Assembly: GCA_965219925.1 (NCBI GenBank)
Contig: OZ244795.1
Span: 2,542,001 to 2,606,000, forward strand
From: Bin87 sp965219925
GTDB taxonomy: Bacteria > Chloroflexota > Dehalococcoidia > Lucifugimonadales > UBA3495
DNA: 64,000 nucleotides
Direction: 5' to 3'
The notes under the pieces: generated by a model
The model's database searches: none
What the model saw: only the letters and a program-made list of their open reading frames with translations
Told to the model about the DNA's origin: nothing
Translations under genes and position numbers: made by a program
In this document: positions 1 to 9,770 of the stretch, one piece after another
How the letters are laid out: every line of letters starts with the position of its first letter
Numbering within the stretch: the first letter of the stretch is position 1

Positions 1-1
1 T

Positions 2-896
<895 letters not shown>

Positions 897-904
897 TCGA
901 CCAC

Positions 905-1036
905 TAGTAGTACGAAATCTTTGTAATGATGGGTTGATTGGTACAGGGCCTTTCCCCGGCCATACAGGGCTTTATGGAGACTATCGCCGAGCAATCTGGC
1001 ATTCCAACCCGTCATTTCAAGGATGTTGGTCTACTA
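905..1036 (+). mobile_element. 132-bp miniature inverted-repeat element (MITE-2), copy 1
   Basis: The element is non-coding. Its ends are imperfect inverted repeats: the left starts TAGTAGTACGAAATCTTTG, and the right, read on the other strand, starts TAGTAGACCAACATCCTTG. Further copies lie at 23311-23443 and 27532-27661. The TA at each outer edge fits the TA target of IS630/Tc1 elements. The outer end of the type A IS630 at 3605-3631 matches one of these inverted repeats, so that IS is the likely source of the transposase. Confidence 0.75.
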
Positions 1037-1894
1037 AACCAAAGCCAAGGTGGGATGTGCATTTGCCTGACACCGGGAATCGGACGTGAGGTCTCGTAGG
1101 AGTGCCTCAGCCCTTGATTGCAGGACCGTCCGGCAACGCCGTCTTACCTCGTCTTTCCGGCTGGCCAGCCCGGTGAGGAAACGGTTGACCCTCTCCCGTA
1201 CCGCCGCCTTGCTCCCCAGGCACAGGTTGCCGGTGGCCTCCTCTCTCGCCCAGCCCCAGATGGCCTCGTCGGCGTTGAAGTCCGGACTGTAGCCCGGCAG
1301 ATTCACCAGCCGCAGGTTCAGCCCAGGCGTCCTGAGGTATTCTCTCACCGCATCGCCTCGATGCGCCGGCGCGTTGTCCCAGATCACGTTCAGCCGCTTG
1401 CCGTGTTTCTCCCGTAACTGCTTCAAGAAGGCAACCGAGGTCCCGGCGTTGCTGTTGCCCTCCAGTTCCATCCACTCCACTTCGCCCGTCTCCAGGCACA
1501 CCGCCGAGTAATAGCTGGCCTTCTCCCCGTAGCTGGGGCTGGTTGAGTCCACCAATGCCGACTCTCCTCTCAGCACCCACTTGCCCCGCAGTTCGGCGTC
1601 GGCCCGGAAGTGGGCCTCGTCGGCAAAGAACACCTTGGCTCCAGTGCGCCCCGACTCGTCCCAAAAGGCGGCATACTCCGCCACGAAGGCCTCACGCTTG
1701 GATTCATTCGCTTTGACCAATCGCTTCTTGGGCCGCTTGAAGGCGAATCCCAAGCAGTGTAGATAGTTCAGACAACTGCTGCGGCACAGGCTGACACCAA
1801 AGCGTCCCGAAACAAACTGCCGCACCGCCTTCCAATACCAGTTGGCCATTTCCATGCCTGACCATGACGGCGGCAGTTGCACCGCCGCTTTCAA
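1034..1894 (-). CDS. IS630 type B transposase, DDE half
   Basis: Catalytic half of an IS630-family transposase (DDE_3 type). FADEAHF, VIWDNAPAHRG and GYSPDFNADEAIWGWA carry the DD and E positions. The TAG stop lies inside the terminal inverted repeat. The first codon used here is a TTG that overlaps the stop of the HTH frame. A better model is -1 slippage in a run of seven C on the coding strand (G at 1922-1928), which gives a continuous protein reading GGSPPAIDQAQQEELKAA. The copy at 55488-56798 has eight C at this spot and is in frame there, so the seven-C form is either a mutation, a sequencing error or a slippage site. Confidence 0.85.
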   Translation of the reverse strand: MKAAVQLPPSWSGMEMANWYWKAVRQFVSGRFGVSLCRSSCLNYLHCLGFAFKRPKKRLVKANESKREAFVAEYAAFWDESGRTGAKVFFADEAHFRADAELRGKWVLRGESALVDSTSPSYGEKASYYSAVCLETGEVEWMELEGNSNAGTSVAFLKQLREKHGKRLNVIWDNAPAHRGDAVREYLRTPGLNLRLVNLPGYSPDFNADEAIWGWAREEATGNLCLGSKAAVRERVNRFLTGLASRKDEVRRRCRTVLQSRAEALLRDLTSDSRCQANAHPTLALV

Positions 1895-2190
1895 CTCCTC
1901 TTGTTGCGCTTGGTCAATGGCGGGGGGGAACCACCGGTCTGCTCGAATAGCAGGGCCGCAGGCCCTCCCTCACCGAAGGCCGAGGCCCAGCGTCCGATGG
2001 TGTGGGGGTCCCGCTCCAGCGCTTCCGCAGTGGCCGCCGCCGTCCAACCCTGGGCCAAGAGCAACATGGCGTACCAACGCTCCCGCTCCCGGGGCGTAGG
2101 CGCCAGAATCATCCGCCGCCTGAGGTCCTTCTCTCTCATCTGCCATCGTTCCAGCCACCGCCCTATCTCTCTCACCCCCATCAGCAACAC
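1891..2190 (-). CDS. IS630 type B transposase, helix-turn-helix half
   Basis: N-terminal DNA-binding part of the IS630 type B transposase. It contains a helix-turn-helix typical of the family (AQGWTAAATAEALERDPHTI, then WASAFGEGG). The 99-residue frame ends TKRNKRS four bases into the DDE frame, and the two halves are probably joined by frameshifting at the C7 run near 1922-1928. Its protein should bind the element ends. It has no independent function that can be seen. Confidence 0.75.
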   Translation of the reverse strand: MLLMGVREIGRWLERWQMREKDLRRRMILAPTPRERERWYAMLLLAQGWTAAATAEALERDPHTIGRWASAFGEGGPAALLFEQTGGSPPPLTKRNKRS

Positions 2191-2585
2191 CTCCCAACTC
2201 CCGAGGTCAGCTAACCAGTTACGGCCTCAATTTACCCCACGCCTCTGCGCATTTCACCTTGGCTTTGGTTTAGTAGTCAGTCACACCTGGATTGATGGAT
2301 AAAGGGACTTCAGTTTGATACGGGCGTCTTCGGTGGTGAAGCGCCAGTCCACCCGTATTGCGTCCTGGTTGCGCTGCTGCTGCCACGCTGCCACCTCCCG
2401 CCGCAGGACGCTTTGGTCCGGTATGCGTCGGTCCAGGCATTGGCGGACCATCACCCCGATTTCGATCTCGGCCATATTCAGCCAACTGCCATGCTTGGGC
2501 GTGTAGTGAATCTCCAGACGTTCGGCGATGCGCCGCGCTTCCGCCGGCTCGAACGCCTCGTACAACGAGGCCGGGGGGTGTTCAA

Positions 2586-2609
2586 AGCCTGCCCCGCACT
2601 CGGTACGGG
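2586..2609. repeat. 24-bp intragenic palindrome (copy a)
   Basis: AGCCTGCCCCGCAC followed by TCGGTACGGG is inserted in the DDE domain of IS630 type A copy 2, just after the MDN motif. Alignment with copy 1 shows a clean 24-base insertion that adds eight residues in frame. Confidence 0.8.
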
Positions 2610-3042
2610 GTTGTCCATCACCGGCACAATACGGTCCTGGTGCGGGTAGTCCTCATCCACCGGTTGCTTGACCACCCGGGCCCAATCGGCTTTCGTACGC
2701 CGGTCCGTCACTGCCACCCGGCGCCATCCTTCCAGCGGAGCGAACAACATGAACAGGTTGCTCACCCCCTTGCGCTAGTATTCGTAATCGTAAGAGCCCG
2801 CCGCCCCAGGCCGGGCTGGACGCGGCCAGCCCGTCTCTTTCACCCCCGGTCGTGGCCTAGGGCAGACTCTGCTGTTTGCTGGTCTCGTCCAGGCAGACCA
2901 GAACTTCGTTGTCCCCATACTGGCTTGTCCCCATACTGGCGATGGTAGACTTCCAGCACGTCTTCCATCGCGCAGACGAACTCGCGCGCAGACGAACTCG
3001 GCGCTGCCTTGTGGTGGGATGCATCAGCATTCCTTCAGCCAG

Positions 3043-3065
3043 AGCCTGCCCCGTTGCAGAACGGG
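3043..3065. repeat. 23-bp intragenic palindrome (copy b)
   Basis: AGCCTGCCCCGTTGC followed by AGAACGGG lies in IS630 type A copy 2, just after the A6 frame-change site. It is one base short of 24 and so shifts the frame. Confidence 0.75.
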
Positions 3066-3212
3066 GGCTTGAGTTCGTTTTTTCAGCGTCTGGCGCACCG
3101 CTTCAGCGCTGATGCTCTCTACTATCTCGCATTCGACCAGCCGGTCGGCCAACAGTTGCAGCGTCCAACTGGCCCGGCCTTCCGGCGGTTCTCAGCCGGC
3201 CAGGGCAATCAG

Positions 3213-3236
3213 AGCCTGCCCCGTACTGGATACCGG
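3213..3236. repeat. 24-bp intragenic palindrome (copy c)
   Basis: AGCCTGCCCCGTACTGG followed by ATACCGG lies in the N-terminal part of IS630 type A copy 2. Relative to copy 1 it adds PVSSTGQA in frame between GEAH and LIALA. Confidence 0.85.
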
Positions 3237-3633
3237 GTGGGCTTCCCCTTGACCCTCCAGCCGCTTCGGACGCCGGTTATGCTGCTGCTTTCGTCCCAGC
3301 GCCGCCTCAATCCCTTCCTCCACGCAGCGCCAGCGCACCCGCTCCACCGTCGCACGGCCAATCTGGAGAACCCGGACAATCTCTTCATCCTTCATCCCCC
3401 ATCGCCCCGTCGGCATCAGCCTCATCACTCAGCAGCAGGATTCGCCCGTGGCTCTGCCTCTATGCCGCCCGGCCACGGGACACCAATGCCTTCAGTTCCT
3501 GCCGCTCCTCAGTGGGCAACTTCACCCGGTATTTCTTGACTGACATCCCCATCACCCCACAACCTAATCCTGTTTATCCAACGTTTGGAAGAATACTTCT
3601 GCAAGCCGTCATTTCAAAGATGTTGGACTACCA

Positions 3634-3909
3634 GGGCATGTTCACACTAACGCAGCGCATCGAGAATGAGTGCGAATGAGATGAACCCTCCGTGTGTAGA
3701 CGGTATGCCAATTGCCGAATCGGGGCGGCAACCCCCGCCACTGGCAGCCCTGCTCGGCGACGCACAGAATCGCGTTGATCACTTGCAAGTTCGACAATTC
3801 GACATTGCCGCGCTGAACGGGCAGGACCGGTGCAATGCGTTCGTACTGAGCTTCTGTAATCTCCATGCGGGCATGACAATATTTCAGCTCTATTAGTGTG
3901 AACAGACCC
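3634..3909 (-). mobile_element. Internally deleted IS5-family element
   Basis: A 276-bp remnant with inverted ends (GGGCATGTTCACACTAA on the left, and GGGTCTGTTCACACTAA read inward from the right). The minus strand encodes only the N-terminus of an IS5-type transposase (MEITEAQYERIAPVLPVQRG, then QGCQWRGLPPRFGNWHTVY) and lacks the whole catalytic part. With both ends kept it could still be moved in trans. Confidence 0.75.
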
Positions 3910-4121
3910 TAATCCGGAGAATGTCCCTCCCTGCTGGGGCCGGCGAGCGTCGGGAGCGGTTGCAGGAATATTGAGATGCCGGCGTCACGCTGCCTATCAT
4001 CGCGCCGCGGCTTGGGGGTACGGACCTTTTCGCGACTGCGCGACAGATTATCAGGGCAAACGCTCCGGAATAAGAGGATCTGCCCTGCCTGGCGCGTGTT
4101 GGAACGGCGCCGGTTGGTAGT

Positions 4122-4487
4122 TCAGTCGCCGGCGGGCAGCCAGGGCGACCAGAGGGTAATAGGTATCGTGACTGACACGCGGGGCTGGTCGCCGACTACG
4201 GCGGTAGTATGGCCCTGCCCGGTCAAATCGTCCGCCATCAGAACATCGCCGGCTCCGAATCGTCGCTTGGTGCCGTCTCCGATGCCAACTTCCATTTCTC
4301 CGGCCAGGGTGATGACGTACTGTCGCCGGGGAGCGGTGTGCCAGTCGGAAAAGTAGCCGGGCTCAAACTTGCGGAAATTGACGCCCGGAGTAATCTGCAT
4401 TCCGCTATGAATCGCCCGCTCGCCCGGAAGGTCCAGATCCTCAAAGTGAGTCTGACCGTCGTCTCCGGTGTAAATGCGTGTGAACAT
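4122..4487 (-). CDS. Single-domain cupin protein
   Basis: A 121-residue small beta-barrel protein. The segment FSDWHTAPRRQYVITLAGEM resembles the first cupin motif (one clear His and a conserved Gly after the strand), and GDGTKRRFGAGDVLMADDL resembles the turn between strands. The cupin metal site looks incomplete, so a sensory or binding role is as likely as an enzyme. The start is supported by GGAGG nine bases upstream of the ATG. The gene stands alone between the IS5 remnant and the tRNA. The substrate cannot be told. Confidence 0.75.
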   Translation of the reverse strand: MFTRIYTGDDGQTHFEDLDLPGERAIHSGMQITPGVNFRKFEPGYFSDWHTAPRRQYVITLAGEMEVGIGDGTKRRFGAGDVLMADDLTGQGHTTAVVGDQPRVSVTIPITLWSPWLPAGD

Positions 4488-4627
4488 GAGCGTGCACCTC
4501 CAGATGATTGTGTTTTAGTTTGTCGTAGATTGTAACCAGGCAAATTGCGGGTGGGACATGCTCGGTCGCCGATATTTTAGCGCAAATGGCGGTGCATGGT
4601 GAGCAGAGTCATTCGGTTTTCCCGGTT

Positions 4628-4738
4628 TTGTCATTGCGAGCGCAGCGTGGCAATCTCGTCGCCGTAACAATGGTGGTTTGCCGACGTGCGTTCAACCTCA
4701 ACGAGATTGCCACGTCGCTATGCTCCTCGCAATGACAA
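4628..4738. repeat. Large palindromic repeat of the TCATTGCGAG type
   Basis: Arms of more than 30 bases (left begins TTGTCATTGCGAGCGCAGCG, right ends CTCGCAATGACAA) surround a ~40-base centre. The family is known from many environmental bacterial genomes as a REP/MITE-like palindrome. It is the only copy seen here. Confidence 0.75.
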
Positions 4739-4816
4739 CCGAAAGACCCTGGCATGGTGAGGTTGCCAACTTGGAAATAGGGTATGACGGCGTTACAATA
4801 TAAACGCTGACAAGTT

Positions 4817-4888
4817 GCCGATGTAGCTCAGCGGCAGAGCAGCGGTTTCGTAAACCGCAGGTCAAGGGTTCGATTCCCTTCATCGGCT
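4817..4888 (+). tRNA. tRNA-Thr (anticodon CGU)
   Basis: A complete cloverleaf. The acceptor stem is GCCGATG with CATCGGC, the D arm GCTC/GAGC, the anticodon stem GCGGT/ACCGC with loop TTCGTAA (anticodon CGT), and the T arm AAGGG TTCGATT CCCTT. A CCA follows the discriminator T at 4889-4891 and appears to be encoded. The accessory island starts downstream, but no repeat of the tRNA 3' end was found that would prove integration here. Confidence 0.93.
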
Positions 4889-4899
4889 CCACTCTTTCA

Positions 4900-5505
4900 A
4901 TAAGAGCGGTAGCCCTACTTGGAACGGTATCAGTAAGCGGGGTTTCTCACCAATTTGGCCCGATTTGCCGGACTTTTGCCGGACAAATAACCAGTGCTGG
5001 ACACCATGCGGCCTAACTCCACAGCACCAGATAGCAACCGCGCCCGGTTCTCCGCGGGCGCGATTTTATTCCGGGCTAGTTATTTCGACGATCTCCCGGC
5101 TCGACGATTCTTGCTAGGGCGATCGCGTTTGACTGTCCATCGGGTTGACCAATGGCCCAAGCCCGGTAGAACCGAGAACATCAGACTGCACGGTTATTCT
5201 GGCACGGAATCGGCGCCTCGGCCAAGCTAGGGGCGAATTTGCTCTCGCCCACGGGACCAAAGTTTAACCATGTTCGAACGAAGGCCTTCGCCCAGACGGC
5301 ACAGCTCCGCTTGTACGGGAACTAACCGGTCACAGGCATATTTGAGTCGCGGCCGAGCGGTGTGTCGGGGCCCCTTGCGCTCCGCACACTCCCAGATATG
5401 CCCACCGGCGGTGTAACGTGTGGCTGTGCTGCCAACTCGCTCGGCGGGACGAACCAGTGGTGCAAGGACATCGCCACTGGGAAGATCTCGAGCACGACTG
5501 ACCTC
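4900..5505. other. Stretch without a recognisable gene
   Basis: Short frames on both strands show no family resemblance or credible ribosome binding site. The region begins right after tRNA-Thr and leads into a decayed primase copy, so it is probably the eroded edge of the island. Confidence 0.5.
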
Positions 5506-5509
5506 CGAG

Positions 5510-5692
5510 AAGAAGCGGCCGACTACGGCGAATGACAGTGGCGCAGGTTTGATATTCGATTGCGGCAAGTCGTACGCCGGCCAAGGAGAAAACCGGAAGG
5601 CGCATGGAACGGCGCTGGAGCTGCGCGGTGTGATGCACGACGACAAACTCCCGAAAATGGGTGTCGACATTCCGAAACCACCCCCATCGTGA
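5510..5692 (+). pseudogene. Decayed C-terminus of a primase-like gene
   Basis: Nucleotide and codon similarity to the last ~60 codons of the primase-like gene at 9826-12033: ADYGE, then a region parallel to LIFDCASWYAG, LEVCGLI.DD and MGVDIPEPPP. The copy has stops and frameshifts. The sequence after it (a dispersed repeat and then a minus-strand gene remnant) parallels what follows the intact gene, so a whole module was duplicated and then eroded. Confidence 0.7.
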
Positions 5693-5730
5693 TCACTGCG
5701 GCTTACTCAACTGCGTCTCCTGACCCTCTA

Positions 5731-5842
5731 AACATGGGCTGTGACACCGTTTTCTGCACGGGCGCGGCCTGCAAGCAGAAACACGCCGAGCTTTGGGACG
5801 CCAGCTCGTATTCCGGGCCTGTATGGAGATCCCCGGCGGCCG
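5731..5842 (+). repeat. Dispersed ~115-bp repeat (DR1, diverged)
   Basis: Contains GCTGTGAC near 5738 and CAGCTCGTATTC followed by CTGTATGGAGAT at 5802-5830, the two anchors of the family. It sits just downstream of the decayed primase copy, as DR2 does behind the intact gene. Confidence 0.6.
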
Positions 5843-5984
5843 TAAGACGGTAGTTTTTTGTGGTCCTAGCGGACAAAACCACACACCCCATTTTGCGTGC
5901 GTCGCGAGGGGAAGCTCAGCTGGTGCAGAGGCGGTCCTCGCCTTGGACGCAGTCTCAGTGAGAATACAGGAAACGACTGCCAGC

Positions 5985-6200
5985 CGTGATCGCAATGCTG
6001 ACGGACTCGGCCCGGGCCATAGAGCAAGTCCCTGATGGTCCCTGCCTGCCTTTGTCAGATGTTCCCTTTTGCCGCCGATCTCACGTTCACTGGAGAAACC
6101 GTCGTAGACCCAGAGGTACTGGATGGACCGCCCGTGGACTCGCTCCATTTCCAGGCTCACGTCCCCGTATTCCCAGACGGCGATAGCGCTGACGCCCTCG
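5985..6200 (-). pseudogene. Remnant of a minus-strand gene paralogous to that at 12350-12720
   Basis: On the minus strand, AIAVWEYGDVSLEMERVHGR and then LWVYDG can be read. This parallels MVVWELGDLCLEIEAVPGRP encoded near 12400-12480. Upstream parts are lost. The family is not recognised. The gene is convergent with the decayed primase, as in the better-kept locus. Confidence 0.5.
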
Positions 6201-6442
6201 ACAGGACAACTGACTCTCCGTTGCTAAATCGCGATAGGAAATCCCGACAACGCCGGGGGGATGGTCAACCTTGAATCGCCCTTGATCCCCGAGGAGAGAG
6301 CACGTGGCGCTCGTTTCAAGCACAATTTTTGTGGACCGAACGCTAGACCTTGCGGCACAGGCGAGGACAAAGATCATGCACAGTCGCACTCAGCACGTCC
6401 GCATTCTCGGCGGACCGGGGTCAACGCGAGGGGTTTTCAGAT

Positions 6443-7306
6443 TCAGCTTGTGAAGTTCCCGGGTTCGCCAAGTAGTCGTTCCACGCTTGGGCGGCTAAGC
6501 GTGGTCTGTAGTGTTTGCTGGCCCCGCGCGGGCGCCCTTCGGATTAGCTGAGCCCGCAGTTCTCCAGCCACGCCCTGACCGCTGGACACAACGGCTTTCC
6601 AGAAGATACCAGCGCGGTCAGGCTCGGCGGCCAACGTTCCGGCAATGACGGCCATAACCATCGGGTCAAGCAGTCTACGTTCGACTCGGCTCAGGACCTG
6701 TGCATCGTCGATGATGAGGTCTGCCTTTTTGAAAGCCTCGATGCTATCTCGGGCACGGGCTATATTGTCGCGCATAGGCGGCTTGTTACAGTGTTCTGGC
6801 AATCGGTATCCCGTGTCCCACTCATTCTGGTAGCGGGCTGCGGTGATGATGATGGACTGCATCTGCTCCGATATTTGGCCTCCAAAAAGGGTGCGTCCGA
6901 TATCAGCATCAGTCCTGGGTGTCGAAACGGCGTTCAGCCTCCTATACAACTCGTGCTCGGAGCAATTCTGGTTCCAGAGGCAGGTGACGATCCATTTTTC
7001 GGTCCAGGTTGCGAGCATAGCAGCCCGCAAACGATGATGCCCGTCAACCAGTTTGAACTCGTCTGCGGCGCTACCCGCGATTACGATCTGGCCTAGAGGC
7101 GCCCATTCTCCTGCCTGCATCATGTCGGCCACCATCCCCACGTGCGTCCAGTCGAACTCATCATCCGTGAGCAAACCTATACGGGTCAATATCTCATGGA
7201 TATCGTTGGGGGTGAGCGTGATGGCTGTTGCGGTGGCGTCGGTACCATCAGTAGGCTGTTCGAGTGCCGGCCCAAGGCCCGGAACGATGTGAAGTAGATC
7301 GGTCAT
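6443..7306 (-). CDS. ParB/Srx-like nuclease-domain protein
   Basis: A 287-residue protein with the ParB N-terminal signature VDGHHRLRAAMLA at residues 87-99 (the DGHHRxxA box). The rest is helical and rich in Arg, which suits DNA binding. Stand-alone proteins of this kind occur on plasmids, phages and islands, acting in partition or as small nucleases and regulators. GAGGAGAG six bases before the ATG supports the start. No ParA is seen nearby. A second, diverged ParB-like gene lies at 16256. The pair suggests the island derives from a plasmid-like or phage-like element. Confidence 0.75.
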   Translation of the reverse strand: MTDLLHIVPGLGPALEQPTDGTDATATAITLTPNDIHEILTRIGLLTDDEFDWTHVGMVADMMQAGEWAPLGQIVIAGSAADEFKLVDGHHRLRAAMLATWTEKWIVTCLWNQNCSEHELYRRLNAVSTPRTDADIGRTLFGGQISEQMQSIIITAARYQNEWDTGYRLPEHCNKPPMRDNIARARDSIEAFKKADLIIDDAQVLSRVERRLLDPMVMAVIAGTLAAEPDRAGIFWKAVVSSGQGVAGELRAQLIRRAPARGQQTLQTTLSRPSVERLLGEPGNFTS

Positions 7307-7328
7307 GCGTGTCTCTCCTCGTGACAGG

Positions 7329-7397
7329 GCAGCGTCGACTTTAGATGACCCCCGAGCGCGGGGCAGCGTCGACTTTAGATGACCCCCGAGCGCGGGG
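7329..7397. repeat. Two abutting 34-bp direct repeats with a GC palindrome
   Basis: The unit begins GCAGCGTCGACTTTAGATGA and ends CCCCCGAGCGCGGGG, with CCCCCG/CGGGGG forming a hairpin. There are two copies, at 7329 and 7363, just upstream of the ParB-like gene. A lone GGCAGCGTCGAC also occurs near 9631. It could be a binding site for the neighbouring ParB-like protein. Confidence 0.65.
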
Positions 7398-7549
7398 GAA
7401 CGAGTTATGAGACAAGGTCTATGCTACATCGAGGCTGCGGATACGTCAACGGGTATGGTTTTCCGAGGACATTTGGCTACTCAGACCAACTTCGTCTTAC
7501 CAACACCGCGCCCGCACTATTGCCCGAACAGGTTACAGTCGCTAACCCG

Positions 7550-7925
7550 AAAAGCCAGGGAGGAGCCCCCAGAAGCGCTCTGCTGGATCAACAGGCCTGC
7601 GTGCATTTCCTGGCGCGGGCCAGTCAGGAACTCCCCGCGGGCAATCTGCGGTAGGCATTCGAGGAAGGCTATACGGGAACTGGCCAGATTCTCAAGGCCA
7701 TGGCCGAGCAGTGCGGCCGGAGACACAACCGCCACTGCCGCAAGATCATCAGCACGCCGCTCCGGGCAGAAACTGATGACGGCGGCATCCGGCGCCTTTT
7801 CACGCCGCCAATGCCTTGCACCAAAACTTCTACGAAAACGACACGCAGACTGACGATGTTGCCGTTGGTTTGGACAACGTCGGGGCCCCGCTCGACAAAC
7901 TCGTGCCCATGCTGACCCATGCGCA
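7550..7925 (+). pseudogene. Decayed PaREP1-like gene (copy 1)
   Basis: Pieces in changing frames match the intact genes at 39999 and 45713: FLARASQELPAGNLR, then GQILKAMAEQCGRRHNRH, then a GGIRRLF and ENFYEND equivalent. Stops and frameshifts break it. An upstream GAGGACATTTGGCTACTCAGA (7465-7485) is the family's flanking repeat. Confidence 0.65.
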
Positions 7926-8113
7926 GTTGCAGAAACAACCGGCCTTGCACAAAAATGAGGGTTTTGGGCCATACACACCGCCGCGTTGAACAAAAACCCT
8001 CAGTCAACGCCTCAGAACCCACAGCAGTCTCACCATGACGTAGGCAAGTTGACCCCTCTCTTATCTCGCAAATATCATCGAACTCCAACAACATGCCAAG
8101 AGGCAGGAAGACC

Positions 8114-8404
8114 ATGACCGCCAATCCTGAAACACTCGTGCAAATCGCCAACACCATCCGCTCCGAAGTGCCCAAATACCTGTCCTCCGAATTCGTCGTC
8201 AACCACGTCACAGCGGAAAACCTGCCCGGGCCGGACGACGAGGACTACGTCCACATCAGGGTAATCCTCGAAGACGACCACCCCAAGCTGGACCCACAAG
8301 TTCTCATAAGGTTCCCACGCGATATGGGCACTCTTTTAGAACAATCAGGAATTCCTCACAACCCAAACATTTCCTACATCAACCAGAGCGAGCTGAACGT
8401 ATGA
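8114..8404 (+). CDS. Small acidic partner of the HEPN-like gene (unknown family)
   Basis: A 96-residue acidic protein (NLPGPDDEDYVHIRVILEDD, then HPKLDPQVLIRF) of mixed alpha/beta appearance. The family is not recognised by eye. AGGAAG six bases before the second ATG of the frame favours this start over 8093. Its TGA overlaps the ATG of the next gene by four bases (ATGA), so the two are translationally coupled. With a HEPN-like partner it may be the antitoxin or the target-sensing part of a toxin-antitoxin pair, which is inference from gene order. Confidence 0.7.
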   Translation: MTANPETLVQIANTIRSEVPKYLSSEFVVNHVTAENLPGPDDEDYVHIRVILEDDHPKLDPQVLIRFPRDMGTLLEQSGIPHNPNISYINQSELNV

Positions 8405-8901
8405 CCACACCCGCCAGCCCGACGCCGGCCCCCATTGAATGGGCCAACATTATCCAAGCCGGACGAGACCTCCTCAGCCCGCAGCAAGCCGGACAGATAC
8501 CAACGCACGAACACATCCGCCGAGCGGAGAGCAACACGTACTACACCATGTTCCATTCCCTGGCCTCCAGCAATGCCACAGCACTGATCGGCCCTCCCAC
8601 AAACCGGACGACCGCCGCAGCATGGTCGCGAATCTACCGCGGCCTCGAACACACCCCCGCCCGACGGGCATTGCAGAGCAACCGCCAAGACTTCTCCATA
8701 CCATCCCAAGGCTTCACCGACGTTTTCGTCGATCTGCAACAGCGCCGTCATTCAGCCGACTACGATCCCAACGCCGTCTTCACCGCCATCGACGGCGCAA
8801 TACACCTCGACAGGGCCGAATCCGCGATCCTTGGCTTTGCCCAGATCACGCTGGACGAGCGGTTGCACATCGCCACGCTCACACTGGTAAGGTCGCGGTA
8901 G
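8401..8901 (+). CDS. HEPN-like protein, candidate RNase toxin
   Basis: A 166-residue helical protein. RRAESNTYYTMFHSLA at 40-55 resembles the first long helix of HEPN proteins (the R..YY..FH pattern), and LQQRRHSADYD at 112-122 resembles the second-helix motif in which Arg and His act in RNA cleavage. The last helix is HLDRAESAILGFAQI. HEPN proteins are metal-independent RNases in toxin-antitoxin, abortive-infection and CRISPR-linked systems. It overlaps the upstream gene by four bases. Sequence after the stop is decayed. The HEPN call is by pattern only; a structure prediction should show a four-helix bundle. Confidence 0.6.
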   Translation: MTTPASPTPAPIEWANIIQAGRDLLSPQQAGQIPTHEHIRRAESNTYYTMFHSLASSNATALIGPPTNRTTAAAWSRIYRGLEHTPARRALQSNRQDFSIPSQGFTDVFVDLQQRRHSADYDPNAVFTAIDGAIHLDRAESAILGFAQITLDERLHIATLTLVRSR

Positions 8902-9195
8902 CGGCCCCACGCCTCGCCGACTACACCGGGACGAGCAGGCCAGTCGGTATCGACACCACCCCGACTGCTCTCGCGTTCTACATCAATAGCGAGCGCACAA
9001 CCATAGCTCTGGGTCGAACCTGCACAAAAAATCGTGTCAGAACCGATTTTTTGTGCAAAGCCGAAACAACCGAGTGGCACATTCCCAACGTAAGAGGAAA
9101 TTTCGATACCGAAATCCCAGCTTTTTTGCGAAGACCGCTGCGGCACCGTTACCCAAGCAGACCAGAGGCTCTAACCTGCAGAAGCAGTGGGAGGA
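8902..9195. other. Intergenic stretch, no recognisable gene
   Basis: Frames are short and interrupted. An imperfect inverted repeat (AAAAAATCGTGTCAGAACCGA, given here to 20 bases as AAAAATCGTGTCAGAACCGA, then TTTTTTGTGC near 9026-9057) could be a terminator for the HEPN pair. Confidence 0.4.
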
Positions 9196-9199
9196 TATC

Positions 9200-9514
9200 C
9201 AATTGACCACCGAGCAATATTGATAGGCGAGCGATCATTGTTTCGCGCAAGCATCCGAGAACGCCTGGGGCGGCAGCACCCAGATGCTCAAGGCAATCGC
9301 CGAGCAGCGCGGCTGGAAGTACCATCACCACAGAGCGGCAAACAGGTTGCGCTCAGAAACCCGCGACAGCGGCATCCGTCGTTTCTTCAACTCTGCCAGC
9401 ACACTCCATGAGAACTTCTATGAGAACGACATGGATGCCGATGTAGTGGGCGACAGCCTCGACGACGGCGAAGCCCTGTTGGCGAAGCTGACACCCTTGC
9501 TGACCCCCATGTAG
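9200..9514 (+). pseudogene. Decayed PaREP1-like gene (copy 2)
   Basis: The C-terminal 76 residues are open (MLKAIAEQRGWKYHHHR, RRFFNSASTLHENFYEND, LAKLTPLLTPM) and match the intact copies closely. The N-terminus, including LTTEQY, is broken by two stops and a frameshift. A flanking repeat GAGTGGCGACATCGCATC follows at 9536-9553. Confidence 0.75.
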
Positions 9515-9770
9515 TCGCGGGCAAGACGAACCGTCGAGTGGCGACATCGCATCATTCAGAATGCCCCGGGTTGACTTTTCGCAACCTGAGGCATTACGAT
9601 GTTGATGCCCAGCGGGTCTCTACACCCTCTGGACGAGGCAGCGTCGACACGCGCCACCACGGTTAGACTATACCGCAAATGAAGCGTCTCGGCAAAGCCG
9701 GGGTGCATTTTTCGTGCCCACAGGGTCGAACCTACACCCGAACGGATCGATCGTCGTGTGTGGCAATGGA

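Larger units (their letters stand above)
1034..2273 (-). mobile_element. IS630-family element, type B copy 1
   Basis: A full-length element bounded by matching ends, CTAAACCAAAGCCAAGGTG at 1034 and its reverse complement ending at 2273. It encodes an HTH reading frame and an overlapping DDE frame on the minus strand. It lies directly between MITE-2 copy 1 and the type A IS630 copy 2, so three elements are packed end to end. Related sequences are the remnant at 50253-50549, the decayed copy at 55488-56798 and the miniature derivative at 27659-27815. Confidence 0.85.
2281..3546 (-). pseudogene. IS630-family transposase, type A copy 2 (degenerate)
   Basis: Second copy of the type A IS630 transposase, starting MSVKKYRVKLPTEERQELKA and ending YPSIQV. 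It is broken by stops, small deletions and three inserted ~24-bp palindromes (2586-2609, 3043-3065, 3213-3236). Compared with copy 1, the insertion at 3213-3236 adds exactly PVSSTGQA in frame and the one at 2586-2609 adds PVPSAGQA in frame. The A6 frame-change site seen in copy 1 is kept. The end near 3605-3631 matches the inverted repeat of the 132-bp MITE-2 family. Confidence 0.85.

Noticed and set aside
4817..5505. Integration of the island at tRNA-Thr.
   Set aside because: No second copy of the tRNA 3' end and no integrase gene was found in the window.
7329..7397. The 34-bp tandem repeat as a CRISPR array.
   Set aside because: The two copies abut with no spacer between them.
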